Assembly: GCA_946549155.1 (NCBI GenBank) | Contig: CAMNQN010000066.1 | Location: 1-14,461 of the forward strand | DNA from: an uncultured Lachnospiraceae bacterium | GTDB taxonomy: Bacteria > Bacillota > Clostridia > Lachnospirales > Lachnospiraceae | Reading direction: 5' to 3' | Length of the DNA: 14,461 nt | Shown: positions 1 to 6,880 of the stretch, piece after piece | Layout: every line of letters begins with the position of its first letter | Numbering within the stretch: position 1 is the stretch's first letter | The notes under the pieces: generated by a model | Told to the model about the DNA's origin: nothing | Seen by the model: the letters and a program-made list of their open reading frames with translations, nothing else | Databases searched by the model: none | Program-made: the position numbers and the translations under genes

Positions 1-74
1 GTTAGAGGATTAAAAGCACATGACAGGGAGGGCGGGCTTGCCACCGCTCCCCATCAAAGAAAGTATAACATGGA

Positions 75-99
75 AGGTTGCTGAAAAGCAATCTTTTTT
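75..99 (+). terminator. Rho-independent terminator of an upstream gene outside the window
   Basis: An 8-bp stem (75-82 with 87-94, one G-T pair) closed by a GAAA tetraloop is followed directly by a run of six T (94-99). It reads as an intrinsic terminator on the plus strand. The gene it serves must lie left of the window or end in its first bases; frames 2 and 3 hit stops within the first 13 bases, while frame 1 stays open to a stop at 82-84 but encodes nothing I recognise. Confidence 0.7.
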
Positions 100-104
100 G
101 TGAA

Positions 105-141
105 ATAGAAAGAAGAACAGCGGCGGAGCCACCCGCCGCTG
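105..141 (-). terminator. Rho-independent terminator of the substrate-binding protein gene
   Basis: A perfect 9-bp GC-rich stem (CAGCGGCGG at 118-126, CCGCCGCTG at 133-141) with a 6-nt loop is followed on the minus strand by a T-rich stretch (complement of 105-117). It lies about 20 bp past the stop of the minus-strand gene. The truncated reading frame therefore still has a normal transcription end, converging on the plus-strand terminator at 75-99. Confidence 0.75.
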
Positions 142-163
142 CATACCACAATCCTGAATTGGT

Positions 164-769
164 TTATTGGTGTAGTAATTTATTAAATTCCACAGTGTAA
201 TCTCCCTGCCCGCTGGTAAAGGCAGCTCCGGTGGATCCGAAATCTATACTTTGGTTAATGTCCAGATCATTTACAGGATCGATACCGTTCTGGCGAAGAA
301 TATACTCGAATACCATCTCCGGCATACCGCCCTTCCGGCCGCCAAGTACATATTTGCCCTTCAAATCCTCCCATTTAAAATCAGGCTGTTCTTCTCTGGC
401 AACAAGGAAATTGCCGGCTCGCTGAGTAAGCTGTGCGAAGTTTACCGGATAATCAGAGGCCCCCTGAATATAGGTGTAGATGGAGGATTCGGAGCCCATA
501 AATCCGATGTCAGCTTCACCGGTAAGGACGGCGGTCATCACCTTATCCGCCCCAAAACCGCAAACCAGTTCCAGGGAAATTCCCTCTTCCTCAAAGTATC
601 CCTCTTCAATGGCCACATACTGGGGCGCATAGAAGATGGAGTGGGCTACTTCATTTAAGGTTACCTTAATTAAAGAATCTTCTTTGGCTTCCTCGGCCAA
701 TGCTGGTGTGGGACAGGCCGAAAAAATCATCATGGCTGCCGTGATCAGTGCACAAAGTCTCTTTTTCAT
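164..769 (-). pseudogene. Truncated ABC transporter substrate-binding protein (NMT1/SsuA-ThiY type)
   Basis: The 201-residue product starts with a secretion signal (positively charged MKKR, hydrophobic stretch, then PALA-EEA). The Cys at about residue 19 makes a poor lipobox, so lipoprotein status is uncertain. The mature part matches the NMT1/SsuA-like fold (PF09084 type): a Tyr-Ala-Pro-Gln-Tyr motif, the Gly-Tyr-Phe-Glu-Glu-Glu-Gly-Ile region, and a later GGRKGGMPE loop. Such proteins capture sulfonates, nitrate, or thiamine precursors outside the cell for an ABC importer. Relatives are usually 310-340 residues; this one stops just after the segment GQGDYTVEF, so about the last third of the second lobe is missing and nothing resembling it is seen downstream. 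No permease or ATPase gene is adjacent. The start is well supported by an AAAGGAGA site about 8 nt upstream. It is probably a decaying remnant; an orphan functional half-protein is less likely. Family call is firm, ligand unknown. Confidence 0.8.
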
Positions 770-828
770 AGTTTGCTCTCCTTTTTCTCAACTGTTTTAC
801 TATATGAAATCAAGAGAAAAATGTGCGG

Positions 829-900
829 CTTAAAATTGATTAAAAATTGATTAAAAATTTGTTTTTTCATTGAAAGAAGATTGAAAATTTTTTTGAAAAG
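829..900. promoter_or_regulatory. Phased A-tract region in the divergent intergenic space
   Basis: Runs of A or T start at about 832, 842, 853 and 862, roughly one helical turn apart, with the word TTAAAAATTGAT partly repeated in tandem. Such phasing is known to bend DNA and to act as an UP-like element. It lies just upstream of the plus-strand promoter at 881-909 and also upstream of the minus-strand gene. Bending is inferred, not measured. Confidence 0.45.
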
Positions 901-909
901 AAGTATACT
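881..909 (+). promoter_or_regulatory. Sigma-A promoter of the nucleotidase lipoprotein gene
   Basis: TTGAAA (881-886), a 17-bp spacer and TATACT (904-909) make a near-consensus housekeeping promoter. Transcription would begin near 916, leaving a leader of about 83 nt before the GTG start at 999. I recognise no riboswitch in this leader. Confidence 0.75.
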
Positions 910-998
910 GAACATAGCGTTAATGGCGCAGAAACTGACCTGAGCAGAAATCAAGGTGAAGGTTATCAAGCAAACAGAAAAGGGAGGTTTTTAATCAA

Positions 999-3902
999 GT
1001 GAAGCGGAAAATGTTAGCCCTTTTATTGGGCGTGACGATGGTAGCGTCCTCTTTATCCGGGTGTGGTTCCAAGGAAAAAGAGACGGAAAAAGTCACTGAG
1101 AAAGTCACGGAAGCGCCCACTGAGGCGGCTACGGAAGCAGTTGCCGAAACAGCGGAGGAAGCCACTGAGGCGATAACGGAAGTGGAGAAAGCTACAGAAG
1201 AAGTTACTGAAGCGGCGGCAGAAGAGGAAACGGAGAAAGCTGCTGAGCAGGCTGCCGAAGCGGAAGTGACGGAGAAAGTGACAGAGGAGGTTACCGAGGC
1301 AGAGGAGACGGAGAAAGCTACTGAGGCAGCAGAGACTGAAGAAGTGACCGAGAAGGCTACTGAGGCAGCAGAGACTGAGGCAATCACGGAGAAAGCTACT
1401 GAGGCGGCAGAGACTGAGGAAGCTACGGAAGAGGCCACCGAGAAGGCTACTGAGGCAGCAGAGACTGAGGCAATCACGGAGGAGGCTACCGAGGCAGCAG
1501 AGACCGAGGAAGCTACGGAAGAGGCCACGGAGGAGGCTACTGAGGCAGCAGAGACCGAGGAAGCTACGGAAGAGGCCACGGAGGAGGCTACTGAGGCAGC
1601 AGAGACCGAGGAAGCTACGGAGGAGGCTACTGAGGCAGCAGAGACCGAGGAAGCTACGGAAGAGGCCACCGAGGAGGCCACTGAGGCAGCAGAGACTGAA
1701 GAAGCCACGGAAGAATTGACAGAGATCATAACGGAGGTGGAGACGGAAAACGAAGTGTCTACTGAGGCGGCAGCAACTGAAAAAGTAACAGAGACGGAAG
1801 CGATCACCGAGGAGGCCACTGAGGAAACGGAGACGGAAGCGACCACCGAGGAGGCTACTGAGGAAACAGAGACGGAAGAAGCCACAGAAGAGGCTGCCGA
1901 GGAGACGGAAGCGGAAACGGAAGAAGTTACCGAGAAAGCGGAGACAGAAGAAGTCACTGAAGCAGTGGAAACAGAAGAGGCCACTGAGGCAGAAGAGATC
2001 GAGTACAGCGTTGCGCTGGCAGATTCTGTGACAGGAACGGTTGAGGATCTGGAAATCGCGGATAACGATATTGTGGTGCTTTATGATAATGATGTGCACG
2101 GCGGTATCAGCGCGGATGAGGATTATTCCGGTTCTGCTAAAAGTCTGGGTTATGCCGGACTGGCGGCGGTGAAAGAAGATGTGACGGCGCAGGCCGGACA
2201 GGTTACCACTGTTGATCTGGGCGATGCTATTCAGGGTTCTGTAGTAACCACCGAGTCCAATGGGCAGGATGCTATGGATCTGATGGCGAAGATTGGATAT
2301 GACATCTGTATTCCGGGCAATCATGAGTTTGATTACGGAATGGAAGCATTTTTAGATTATGCTGACGCGGCAGATGCAGATTTCCTTTCCTGCAACTTTA
2401 TTGATCTGGAAAGCGGTGAATCTATCTTTGATGGCTATAAAGTAATTACATATGATGTGGACGGAACAGAATTCAGTGTAGGTTATGTGGGAATCTGTAC
2501 TCCGGAGACAATTGCGAAGTCTACTCCTACTTACTTCCAGGATGAGGATGGAAACTTCATTTACGGATTTGATGCTGAAACGCCGGAGGATCTGTATGAG
2601 GCGGTGCAGACAGCGGTAGATGGGGCCCTCGGGGAAGGTGCGGACTGTATCGTAGGTCTGAGTCACCTTGGGGACACCGGGGTTGAGAGTGACTGGTCCT
2701 CCATCAGTGTAGTGGCTAACACCACCGGCATTGATGTGATGCTGGATGGACACGCGCACAACACGATTCCGGGTGAAGTGATCACCAACAAGGACGGCGA
2801 GGACGTGCTTCTGGCTTCCAGCGGAACGAAGCTGGAGAACATCGGTGTTTTGAAGCTTTCTGTGGGTGAGGATGGAACCGTAACAGCAGCCACCGGCCTG
2901 GTAAATGAGCTGACGGAGGAAGAGAAGTCCTCCGACGTTTACGGGGAAATGGAAGAGATGGTAAAAGAGATCGAGGAACAGTACGCTTACCTCTTTGAGG
3001 TGGTTGGCTCTGTGGATTACGATCTGGTGATTTATGATCCGGCGGATGGCGGCGAGACCCGCCTGATCCGTACCAATGAGACGAATATGGGCGATTTCCT
3101 GACGGATGTATACCGCGATTATTTTGAGACAGATGTCGCGTTCATGAACGGTGGAAGTATCCGTGCCAATATCTCTGCCGGAGACATCACCTACATGGAT
3201 TTGATCACCGTTTATCCCTGGAATACGGAAGTTGGGGTAATTGAGGTTACCGGTCAGCAAATCCTGGATTGCCTGGAGATGGGTGCTCACCTGTATCCGG
3301 AGGAATGCGGCGGATTTATTCAGGCTTCTGGCTTGACCTATACAATCAACACCACCATCCCGTCCTCTGTCAATGTAAATAGCGACGGCGAGTTCATTTC
3401 TGTGGACGGCGATTACCGGGTAGAGGAGGTTATGATTGGCGGGGAGCCGCTGGAGCTGGAGAAAACCTATACGCTGGCGCTCAATCGGTATTATTCTGAG
3501 GAGTGCGGTGACGGCATGACTATGTTCAAGGGCTCCAAAATGATCCAGCCGGCGGACGGCGAAGACTGGGAAGTGGATCATGATGTTGTGATCGCTTATC
3601 TGGAGAGCCTGGGAGGAAAGATTGGCGATGAATATGCCGATCCCTACGGACAGGGCCGTATTTCCTATATTGTAGGCGAGGAAGAGGCGGTTACCGAGGT
3701 ACAGCCGGATGCCTCTGACAACAAGAAAGACGAAAAGGCTGAGAAAGAGACGGAAGAGGTGACGGAGAAAGAAACCGAAGGAGCCACGGAAGTTCTGGAA
3801 GGCCTGACGGAAGCGGAAACGGAAGCTGCAACTATGGCGGCTACGGAAGCGGCCACCGAAGCGGAGACTGCCGAGGCGGCTACGGAAGCAGTTACGGAGT
3901 AG
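999..3902 (+). CDS. Surface lipoprotein: metallophosphatase/5'-nucleotidase with Thr-Glu repeat arms
   Basis: This 967-residue protein begins with a lipoprotein signal (basic MKRK, hydrophobic core, lipobox LSGC with Cys22), so it should be tethered to the outer face of the membrane. Residues about 26-340 are Thr/Glu/Ala repeats. The enzyme core follows: calcineurin-like motifs D365-x-H367, GD (D409), GNHE (440-443), His556 and GHAH (584-587) supply the expected di-metal ligands, then a 5'-nucleotidase C-terminal domain (about 660-880) with NGGSIR at 717-722. Residues about 895-967 are again Thr-Glu rich. The UshA/5'-nucleotidase family releases phosphate from nucleotides and related substrates outside the cell. 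The core is of normal family size; the length comes from the repeats. The GTG start fits GGGAGG 11 nt upstream; the ATG at 1011 would be too far away. No LPxTG anchor is present. It is likely monocistronic. Function is confident at family level; the preferred substrate is unknown. Confidence 0.92.
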   Translation: MKRKMLALLLGVTMVASSLSGCGSKEKETEKVTEKVTEAPTEAATEAVAETAEEATEAITEVEKATEEVTEAAAEEETEKAAEQAAEAEVTEKVTEEVTEAEETEKATEAAETEEVTEKATEAAETEAITEKATEAAETEEATEEATEKATEAAETEAITEEATEAAETEEATEEATEEATEAAETEEATEEATEEATEAAETEEATEEATEAAETEEATEEATEEATEAAETEEATEELTEIITEVETENEVSTEAAATEKVTETEAITEEATEETETEATTEEATEETETEEATEEAAEETEAETEEVTEKAETEEVTEAVETEEATEAEEIEYSVALADSVTGTVEDLEIADNDIVVLYDNDVHGGISADEDYSGSAKSLGYAGLAAVKEDVTAQAGQVTTVDLGDAIQGSVVTTESNGQDAMDLMAKIGYDICIPGNHEFDYGMEAFLDYADAADADFLSCNFIDLESGESIFDGYKVITYDVDGTEFSVGYVGICTPETIAKSTPTYFQDEDGNFIYGFDAETPEDLYEAVQTAVDGALGEGADCIVGLSHLGDTGVESDWSSISVVANTTGIDVMLDGHAHNTIPGEVITNKDGEDVLLASSGTKLENIGVLKLSVGEDGTVTAATGLVNELTEEEKSSDVYGEMEEMVKEIEEQYAYLFEVVGSVDYDLVIYDPADGGETRLIRTNETNMGDFLTDVYRDYFETDVAFMNGGSIRANISAGDITYMDLITVYPWNTEVGVIEVTGQQILDCLEMGAHLYPEECGGFIQASGLTYTINTTIPSSVNVNSDGEFISVDGDYRVEEVMIGGEPLELEKTYTLALNRYYSEECGDGMTMFKGSKMIQPADGEDWEVDHDVVIAYLESLGGKIGDEYADPYGQGRISYIVGEEEAVTEVQPDASDNKKDEKAEKETEEVTEKETEGATEVLEGLTEAETEAATMAATEAATEAETAEAATEAVTE
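1317..1715 (+). repeat. In-frame tandem array of 39- and 51-bp Thr-Glu units
   Basis: Nine copies of a unit beginning ATEAAETE start at 1317, 1356, 1395, 1446, 1485, 1536, 1587, 1626 and 1677. The spacings are 39, 39, 51, 39, 51, 51, 39 and 51 bp. The long and short units differ by 12 bp, one EATE module, so every change in copy number keeps the frame. Looser repeats of the same composition extend the block to about 1071-2010. It lies between the lipid anchor and the enzyme domain and probably forms an extended, highly acidic, Thr-rich stalk. Confidence 0.9.
3683..3899 (+). repeat. C-terminal Thr-Glu-rich tail of the nucleotidase lipoprotein
   Basis: The last 70 or so residues return to Thr-Glu-Ala composition (for example TEAATEAETAEAATEAVTE just before the stop) but are less regular than the N-terminal array and contain a Lys/Asp-rich start. 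The enzyme core is thus bracketed by the same kind of low-complexity sequence on both sides. Confidence 0.8.
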
Positions 3903-3972
3903 GCACAGAAGGCGGCAGACCCGGAGCTGCAGAAAAGCATCTGGGAATAGGTAATTAATTATAAAAACAGTC

Positions 3973-4087
3973 GGGGCTGTTGCAAAATCATGAGGAGCGT
4001 TACTGAATATCCAAGTGTACAGATGTCGGAAGGACTAGGGGAACACAGGATAGCAGTAACGCTCCTCTGCGATTTTGCGACAGCCTC
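3973..4087. repeat. Long-armed inverted repeat, MITE-like element
   Basis: The two arms (3973-4005 and 4054-4087) pair over about 31 positions, interrupted only by a 2/3-nt internal mismatch and two G-T pairs; the loop is 48 nt. The outer end reads GGCTGTTGCAAAATC against a matching inverted copy ending GATTTTGCGACAGCC. Termini of the GGCTGTYGCAAAA kind resemble, from memory, ends of IS1182-type elements, so this may be a non-autonomous derivative. I see no convincing target-site duplication and no transposase. It occupies the spacer between the nucleotidase gene and the next promoter. A large structured RNA or a terminator are alternatives; a T-run follows only on the minus-strand side. Confidence 0.55.
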
Positions 4088-4215
4088 ATTATTGTCCGAA
4101 TACAATACTGTTTTTAGAAAGGACTGTTTTGGCATCGGCCTGGCAGCGTTTAAAGCAGATATGTGGCGAAATGGAAGGTGCGAATATAATTTATGGCAGA
4201 AGCTGTTCTTCTCTC

Positions 4216-4244
4216 TTGACAAGACGGCAAAGTAAAGATATAAT
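4216..4244 (+). promoter_or_regulatory. Perfect consensus sigma-A promoter of the dehydrogenase operon
   Basis: TTGACA (4216-4221), a 17-bp spacer and TATAAT (4239-4244) match the sigma-A consensus at all twelve positions. Transcription should begin near 4251, about 60 nt before the GTG start at 4311. A promoter this strong ahead of catabolic genes suggests control by a repressor. The rest of 3903-4310 outside this promoter, the hairpin at 3973-4087 and the inverted repeat at 4250-4283 holds no gene I can support. Confidence 0.85.
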
Positions 4245-4249
4245 ATCAC

Positions 4250-4283
4250 TATGTAATGACAAAGCAAAACCAAAAATTACATA
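4250..4283. promoter_or_regulatory. Inverted repeat at the transcription start, candidate operator
   Basis: TATGTAAT (4250-4257) and ATTACATA (4276-4283) are perfect 8-bp inverted arms separated by 18 nt, placed exactly at and after the predicted start of the strong promoter. It could bind a repressor or form a weak 5' leader hairpin. The downstream GntR protein is an obvious candidate partner, but the same arms are not seen in front of the GntR gene itself, and the arms are AT-rich, so chance is possible. Confidence 0.35.
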
Positions 4284-4310
4284 TGCACAAAATCGAAAGG
4301 AGACAGTAAC

Positions 4311-5261
4311 GTGGCAAACTATGTACCGGCTACACAGCCAACTATTTATTTTATCGGTGTGACAACAGGAAAATCTTCGATTATGAAAGTTTTCCCGAAG
4401 TGGGCGGACGCTCTTGGATTGAAGGATGCGGTTATTAAAGGAATGGACTTTAAGCCCCATTCACCGGCGGAAGAATACAGGGAAGCCGTTGAATTTATTA
4501 AGAATGATCCCTTGTCTCTGGGTGCGCTGGTTACGACACACAAGATTGACCTTTTCAAGAGCTGTGAGGATCTGTTTGAGTATGTGGATCCCTACGCAAA
4601 GCAGTTGGGAGAGGTTTCTTCCATTTCGAAAAAAGACGGCATGCTGTGCGCTCATGCGAAGGATCCCATCTCCAGCGGATTAGCTCTGGAAGCTTTCGTT
4701 CCTAAGAATTACTGGGTGGATTACGACGGCGACGTGCTGATTATGGGAGCTGGCGGAAGTGCCCTGGCCATGTCCGTTTATTTGACACAGAAAAAGTTTG
4801 GAGAGAATGTACCCTCCAGAATTATCATTGCCAACAGGAGCCAGCCGCGTCTTGACGAGGCGAAACGTATCCTGGGTGAGATTGATACCAAGACGAAGTT
4901 TGAATTTGTTCTGTGCCCGAAGCCGGAGGACAATGACAAGCTGCTGGGAAGCTTAAAACCCCACTCTCTGGTGGTGAACGCCACAGGTTTGGGCAAGGAC
5001 GGCCCCGGAAGCCCCATTACCGACGCAGGACAGTTCCCGGCGGACAGCTGTGTGTGGGAACTGAATTACCGTGTGGTGTATGTGGATGACCCGATTTTTG
5101 AGGAGCAGGCCAGAGCGCAGGAGAAGGAGAAGAATCTGCGGGTGGAGGCCGGCTGGATCTATTTCATTCATGGCTGGACCCAGGTAATTGCAGAAGTGTT
5201 CCATACCCCCATCGAGGGCGAGATCCTCGACCGTCTCAGTGATATCGCAAAGCAGAAATAA
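4311..5261 (+). CDS. Divergent shikimate dehydrogenase-like (AroE/YdiB family) oxidoreductase
   Basis: This 316-residue protein has the two-domain layout of shikimate/quinate dehydrogenases: a substrate domain with the catalytic-type Lys78 (in VTTHK) and Asp118, then a Rossmann domain with GAGGSA (146-151), NRS (175-177) and NATGLGK (223-229), and a closing C-terminal helix. It is not a standard AroE. The Ser-x-Ser shikimate-binding motif is replaced by a TTGKSSIMK segment, the usual NVTxPxK loop is one residue shorter and lacks its Asn, VNT is VSS, and the NTD motif is AKD. NAD(P)-dependent oxidation or reduction is kept in principle, but the substrate has probably changed. It starts at GTG with AAAGGAG 8 nt upstream and is first in an operon with a sugar-phosphate isomerase and a phosphotriesterase-like hydrolase, 24 bp from the next gene. 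I infer a dehydrogenase for a sugar phosphate or cyclic polyol; family call firm, substrate unknown. Confidence 0.85.
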   Translation: MANYVPATQPTIYFIGVTTGKSSIMKVFPKWADALGLKDAVIKGMDFKPHSPAEEYREAVEFIKNDPLSLGALVTTHKIDLFKSCEDLFEYVDPYAKQLGEVSSISKKDGMLCAHAKDPISSGLALEAFVPKNYWVDYDGDVLIMGAGGSALAMSVYLTQKKFGENVPSRIIIANRSQPRLDEAKRILGEIDTKTKFEFVLCPKPEDNDKLLGSLKPHSLVVNATGLGKDGPGSPITDAGQFPADSCVWELNYRVVYVDDPIFEEQARAQEKEKNLRVEAGWIYFIHGWTQVIAEVFHTPIEGEILDRLSDIAKQK

Positions 5262-5285
5262 GGATATAAGGATAGGAGAAGAAAA

Positions 5286-5864
5286 ATGAATAATTTTAAT
5301 TGGGATAAAAGCTTTTTAGTAGATTTTGACATTAAAACTGGTTTTTCCAAGACGGCGGAGACCACGAAACGGTATCTGTCTCAGATGAAGGATATGTTCT
5401 GTGACACGGAAGCGGCGGCGAAGCTGCTGGAAGCTGGCGATCCGCTGGTATATGAGTTCCATGAGCTGGGATGTCCGGAGCGGGCCGGCGATCTGGCCTT
5501 CGGTACCACGATCCTGTATCCGGGAAAAGTGGGAAATGAGTATTTTATGACTAAGGGACATTTCCATACCATTCTGGAGACGGCTGAGGTGTACTGGACC
5601 GTGTCCGGCGAGGGCTACATGGTGATGGAGAATCCCGAGGGAGATACCATGGAGGAGCGCCTGACTCCTGGCCAGGCTGTTTATGTGCCCAGATCCTATG
5701 CGCACAGAACGGTAAATACAGGAACAGAGCCGCTGATTCTTTTCTACGTATTCCAGGGGGATGCGGGTCATGATTATGGCACCATCGAGACGAAGGGCTA
5801 TCATAAGCTGATTGTGGAGAAGGATGGAGCTCCTGCGGTTGTGGATAACCCCAAGTGGAAATAA
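5286..5864 (+). CDS. Cupin-type glucose-6-phosphate isomerase-like protein
   Basis: A 192-residue single cupin of the archaeal/thermococcal GPI family (PF06560 type). The metal site is complete: His92, His94, Glu101 and His140. Their spacing is the same as in the Pyrococcus furiosus enzyme (88, 90, 97, 136), each shifted by four. That family interconverts glucose 6-phosphate and fructose 6-phosphate with a bound metal, in the cytoplasm. In a bacterium that should already have a conventional phosphoglucose isomerase, a cupin type inside a catabolic operon suggests isomerisation of another aldose/ketose phosphate; this is inference. Translation starts at ATG behind AGGAG about 8 nt upstream. 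The gene lies 24 bp after the dehydrogenase and 3 bp before the hydrolase, so all three are surely co-transcribed. Confidence 0.88.
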   Translation: MNNFNWDKSFLVDFDIKTGFSKTAETTKRYLSQMKDMFCDTEAAAKLLEAGDPLVYEFHELGCPERAGDLAFGTTILYPGKVGNEYFMTKGHFHTILETAEVYWTVSGEGYMVMENPEGDTMEERLTPGQAVYVPRSYAHRTVNTGTEPLILFYVFQGDAGHDYGTIETKGYHKLIVEKDGAPAVVDNPKWK

Positions 5865-5867
5865 GCG

Positions 5868-6830
5868 ATGAGCGACAAGGGTAGGATTATCACAGTAAAG
5901 GGTCCTATGGAGCCGGACGCTTCCCTTTTCTTTCAGTGTCATGAACATCTCCTGATGGGAAAGGGTACACCGGGAGAAAAATATCCGGAGCTTTACTATG
6001 ATGAGCTGGACAAAAGTATACAGGAGGCCCGGGCCTTTGTAAAGGCCGGAGGCGACGGCCTGGTAGAGGCACAGCCTGTGGGATGCTGCCGTATGACGGA
6101 GGAGCTGGTGCGTATTTCTGAGGAGACGGGACTGCGCATCGTAGCCTCCACCGGTTTTCATAAGATGGCCTTTTATCCTCGGGGACATTGGATCTTCGAG
6201 GAGAAGGAGGAGGCGTTGGCGGAGATTTTTATTCACGAACTGGTGGAGGGAATGTACACCGACGGCGCCTGCGGGAGGCCGGAATGCAGCATTTCCGCCC
6301 GGGCAGGACAGATAAAGACCGCCATGGAGATCTCGGAACTGGACGGTCAGTATCGGAAGGTATTCGCAGCAGCGGCGGCTGCATCGAAGGAAACCGGGGC
6401 ACCTATTATGCTGCATGTGGAAAATGGTCATCATCCGATGAAATATTTTGAATTTCTGGAGCAGCAGGGCGTTCGGCCGGAGAAAATGATTTTCTGCCAC
6501 CTGGATCGGGCCTGCGCGGATATGCAGATCCATAAAGAGCTGGCGAAGGCGGGAGTTTATCTGGAGTACGATACGATCGCCAGAGAAAAGTACCACAGCG
6601 ATCAGCGGGAACTGGAGATTTTCGGAGAAATGATTGGCGCCGGTTACGAAGACCGCCTGCTGTTTTCTCTGGACACCACCAGAAAACGGCTGAGCGCTTA
6701 CGGAGGAAGCATCGGGTTAACCTATATTTTGGATATCTTTCTGGATAAAATGGAGCGTCAGGGAATCCCGCAGGAGGTTATCCGCAAGATTTCAGGATCC
6801 AATCCGGCCAGAGCGCTGGCCTGGAGTTAA
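5868..6830 (+). CDS. Phosphotriesterase-family metal hydrolase, probable sugar lactonase
   Basis: A 320-residue TIM-barrel amidohydrolase of the phosphotriesterase (PTE, cog1735) family. All binuclear metal ligands are visible: His25-x-His27 on strand 1, the Lys150 that would be carboxylated (in AGQIKTA), His183, His211 and Asp269. True phosphotriesterases are rare in this family; characterised gut and soil relatives such as Lmo2620 and Bh0225 hydrolyse phosphorylated sugar gamma-lactones, and others act on sugar lactones. That fits the neighbours: an oxidoreductase that could make a lactone and a sugar-phosphate isomerase. The start ATG comes 3 bp after the upstream stop and no good ribosome-binding site is seen, so translation is probably coupled. 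A terminator follows. Annotation as an organophosphate hydrolase would be misleading. Family call is firm; lactonase activity is inferred. Confidence 0.87.
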   Translation: MSDKGRIITVKGPMEPDASLFFQCHEHLLMGKGTPGEKYPELYYDELDKSIQEARAFVKAGGDGLVEAQPVGCCRMTEELVRISEETGLRIVASTGFHKMAFYPRGHWIFEEKEEALAEIFIHELVEGMYTDGACGRPECSISARAGQIKTAMEISELDGQYRKVFAAAAAASKETGAPIMLHVENGHHPMKYFEFLEQQGVRPEKMIFCHLDRACADMQIHKELAKAGVYLEYDTIAREKYHSDQRELEIFGEMIGAGYEDRLLFSLDTTRKRLSAYGGSIGLTYILDIFLDKMERQGIPQEVIRKISGSNPARALAWS

Positions 6831-6880
6831 CCGGGGGACAAGAGACAAAAGAGACTGGACATACAAAAAGAAAACACGCA

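Noticed and set aside
910..998. Leader of the nucleotidase gene examined for a purine or other riboswitch
   Set aside because: No known aptamer core and no strong terminator or sequestering hairpin could be recognised by eye.
1317..1715. Regularly spaced repeats considered as a CRISPR array
   Set aside because: Units are contiguous and coding, without unique spacers, and no cas genes are present.
995..1984. A 329-codon Ser/Val/Ala-rich open frame on the minus strand opposite the Thr-Glu repeats
   Set aside because: It is the mirror of GAG/GAA and ACN codons in the sense-strand repeats; composition is purely repetitive, with no ribosome-binding site and no domain. The sense frame continues into a clear enzyme.
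1053..2324. A second long minus-strand frame (423 codons) across the same repeats
   Set aside because: Cys/Leu/Arg-rich low-complexity translation caused by the repeat codons in another frame; overlaps the well-supported lipoprotein gene.
3990..4235. Short open frames running through the hairpin and toward the promoter
   Set aside because: They cross the long inverted repeat and the consensus promoter, have no ribosome-binding site and resemble no protein family I know.
5316..6596. A 426-codon minus-strand open frame opposite the isomerase and hydrolase genes
   Set aside because: Both sense genes have complete catalytic motifs, and the antisense translation is His/Arg/Leu-rich without recognisable motifs. 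It is a shadow frame.
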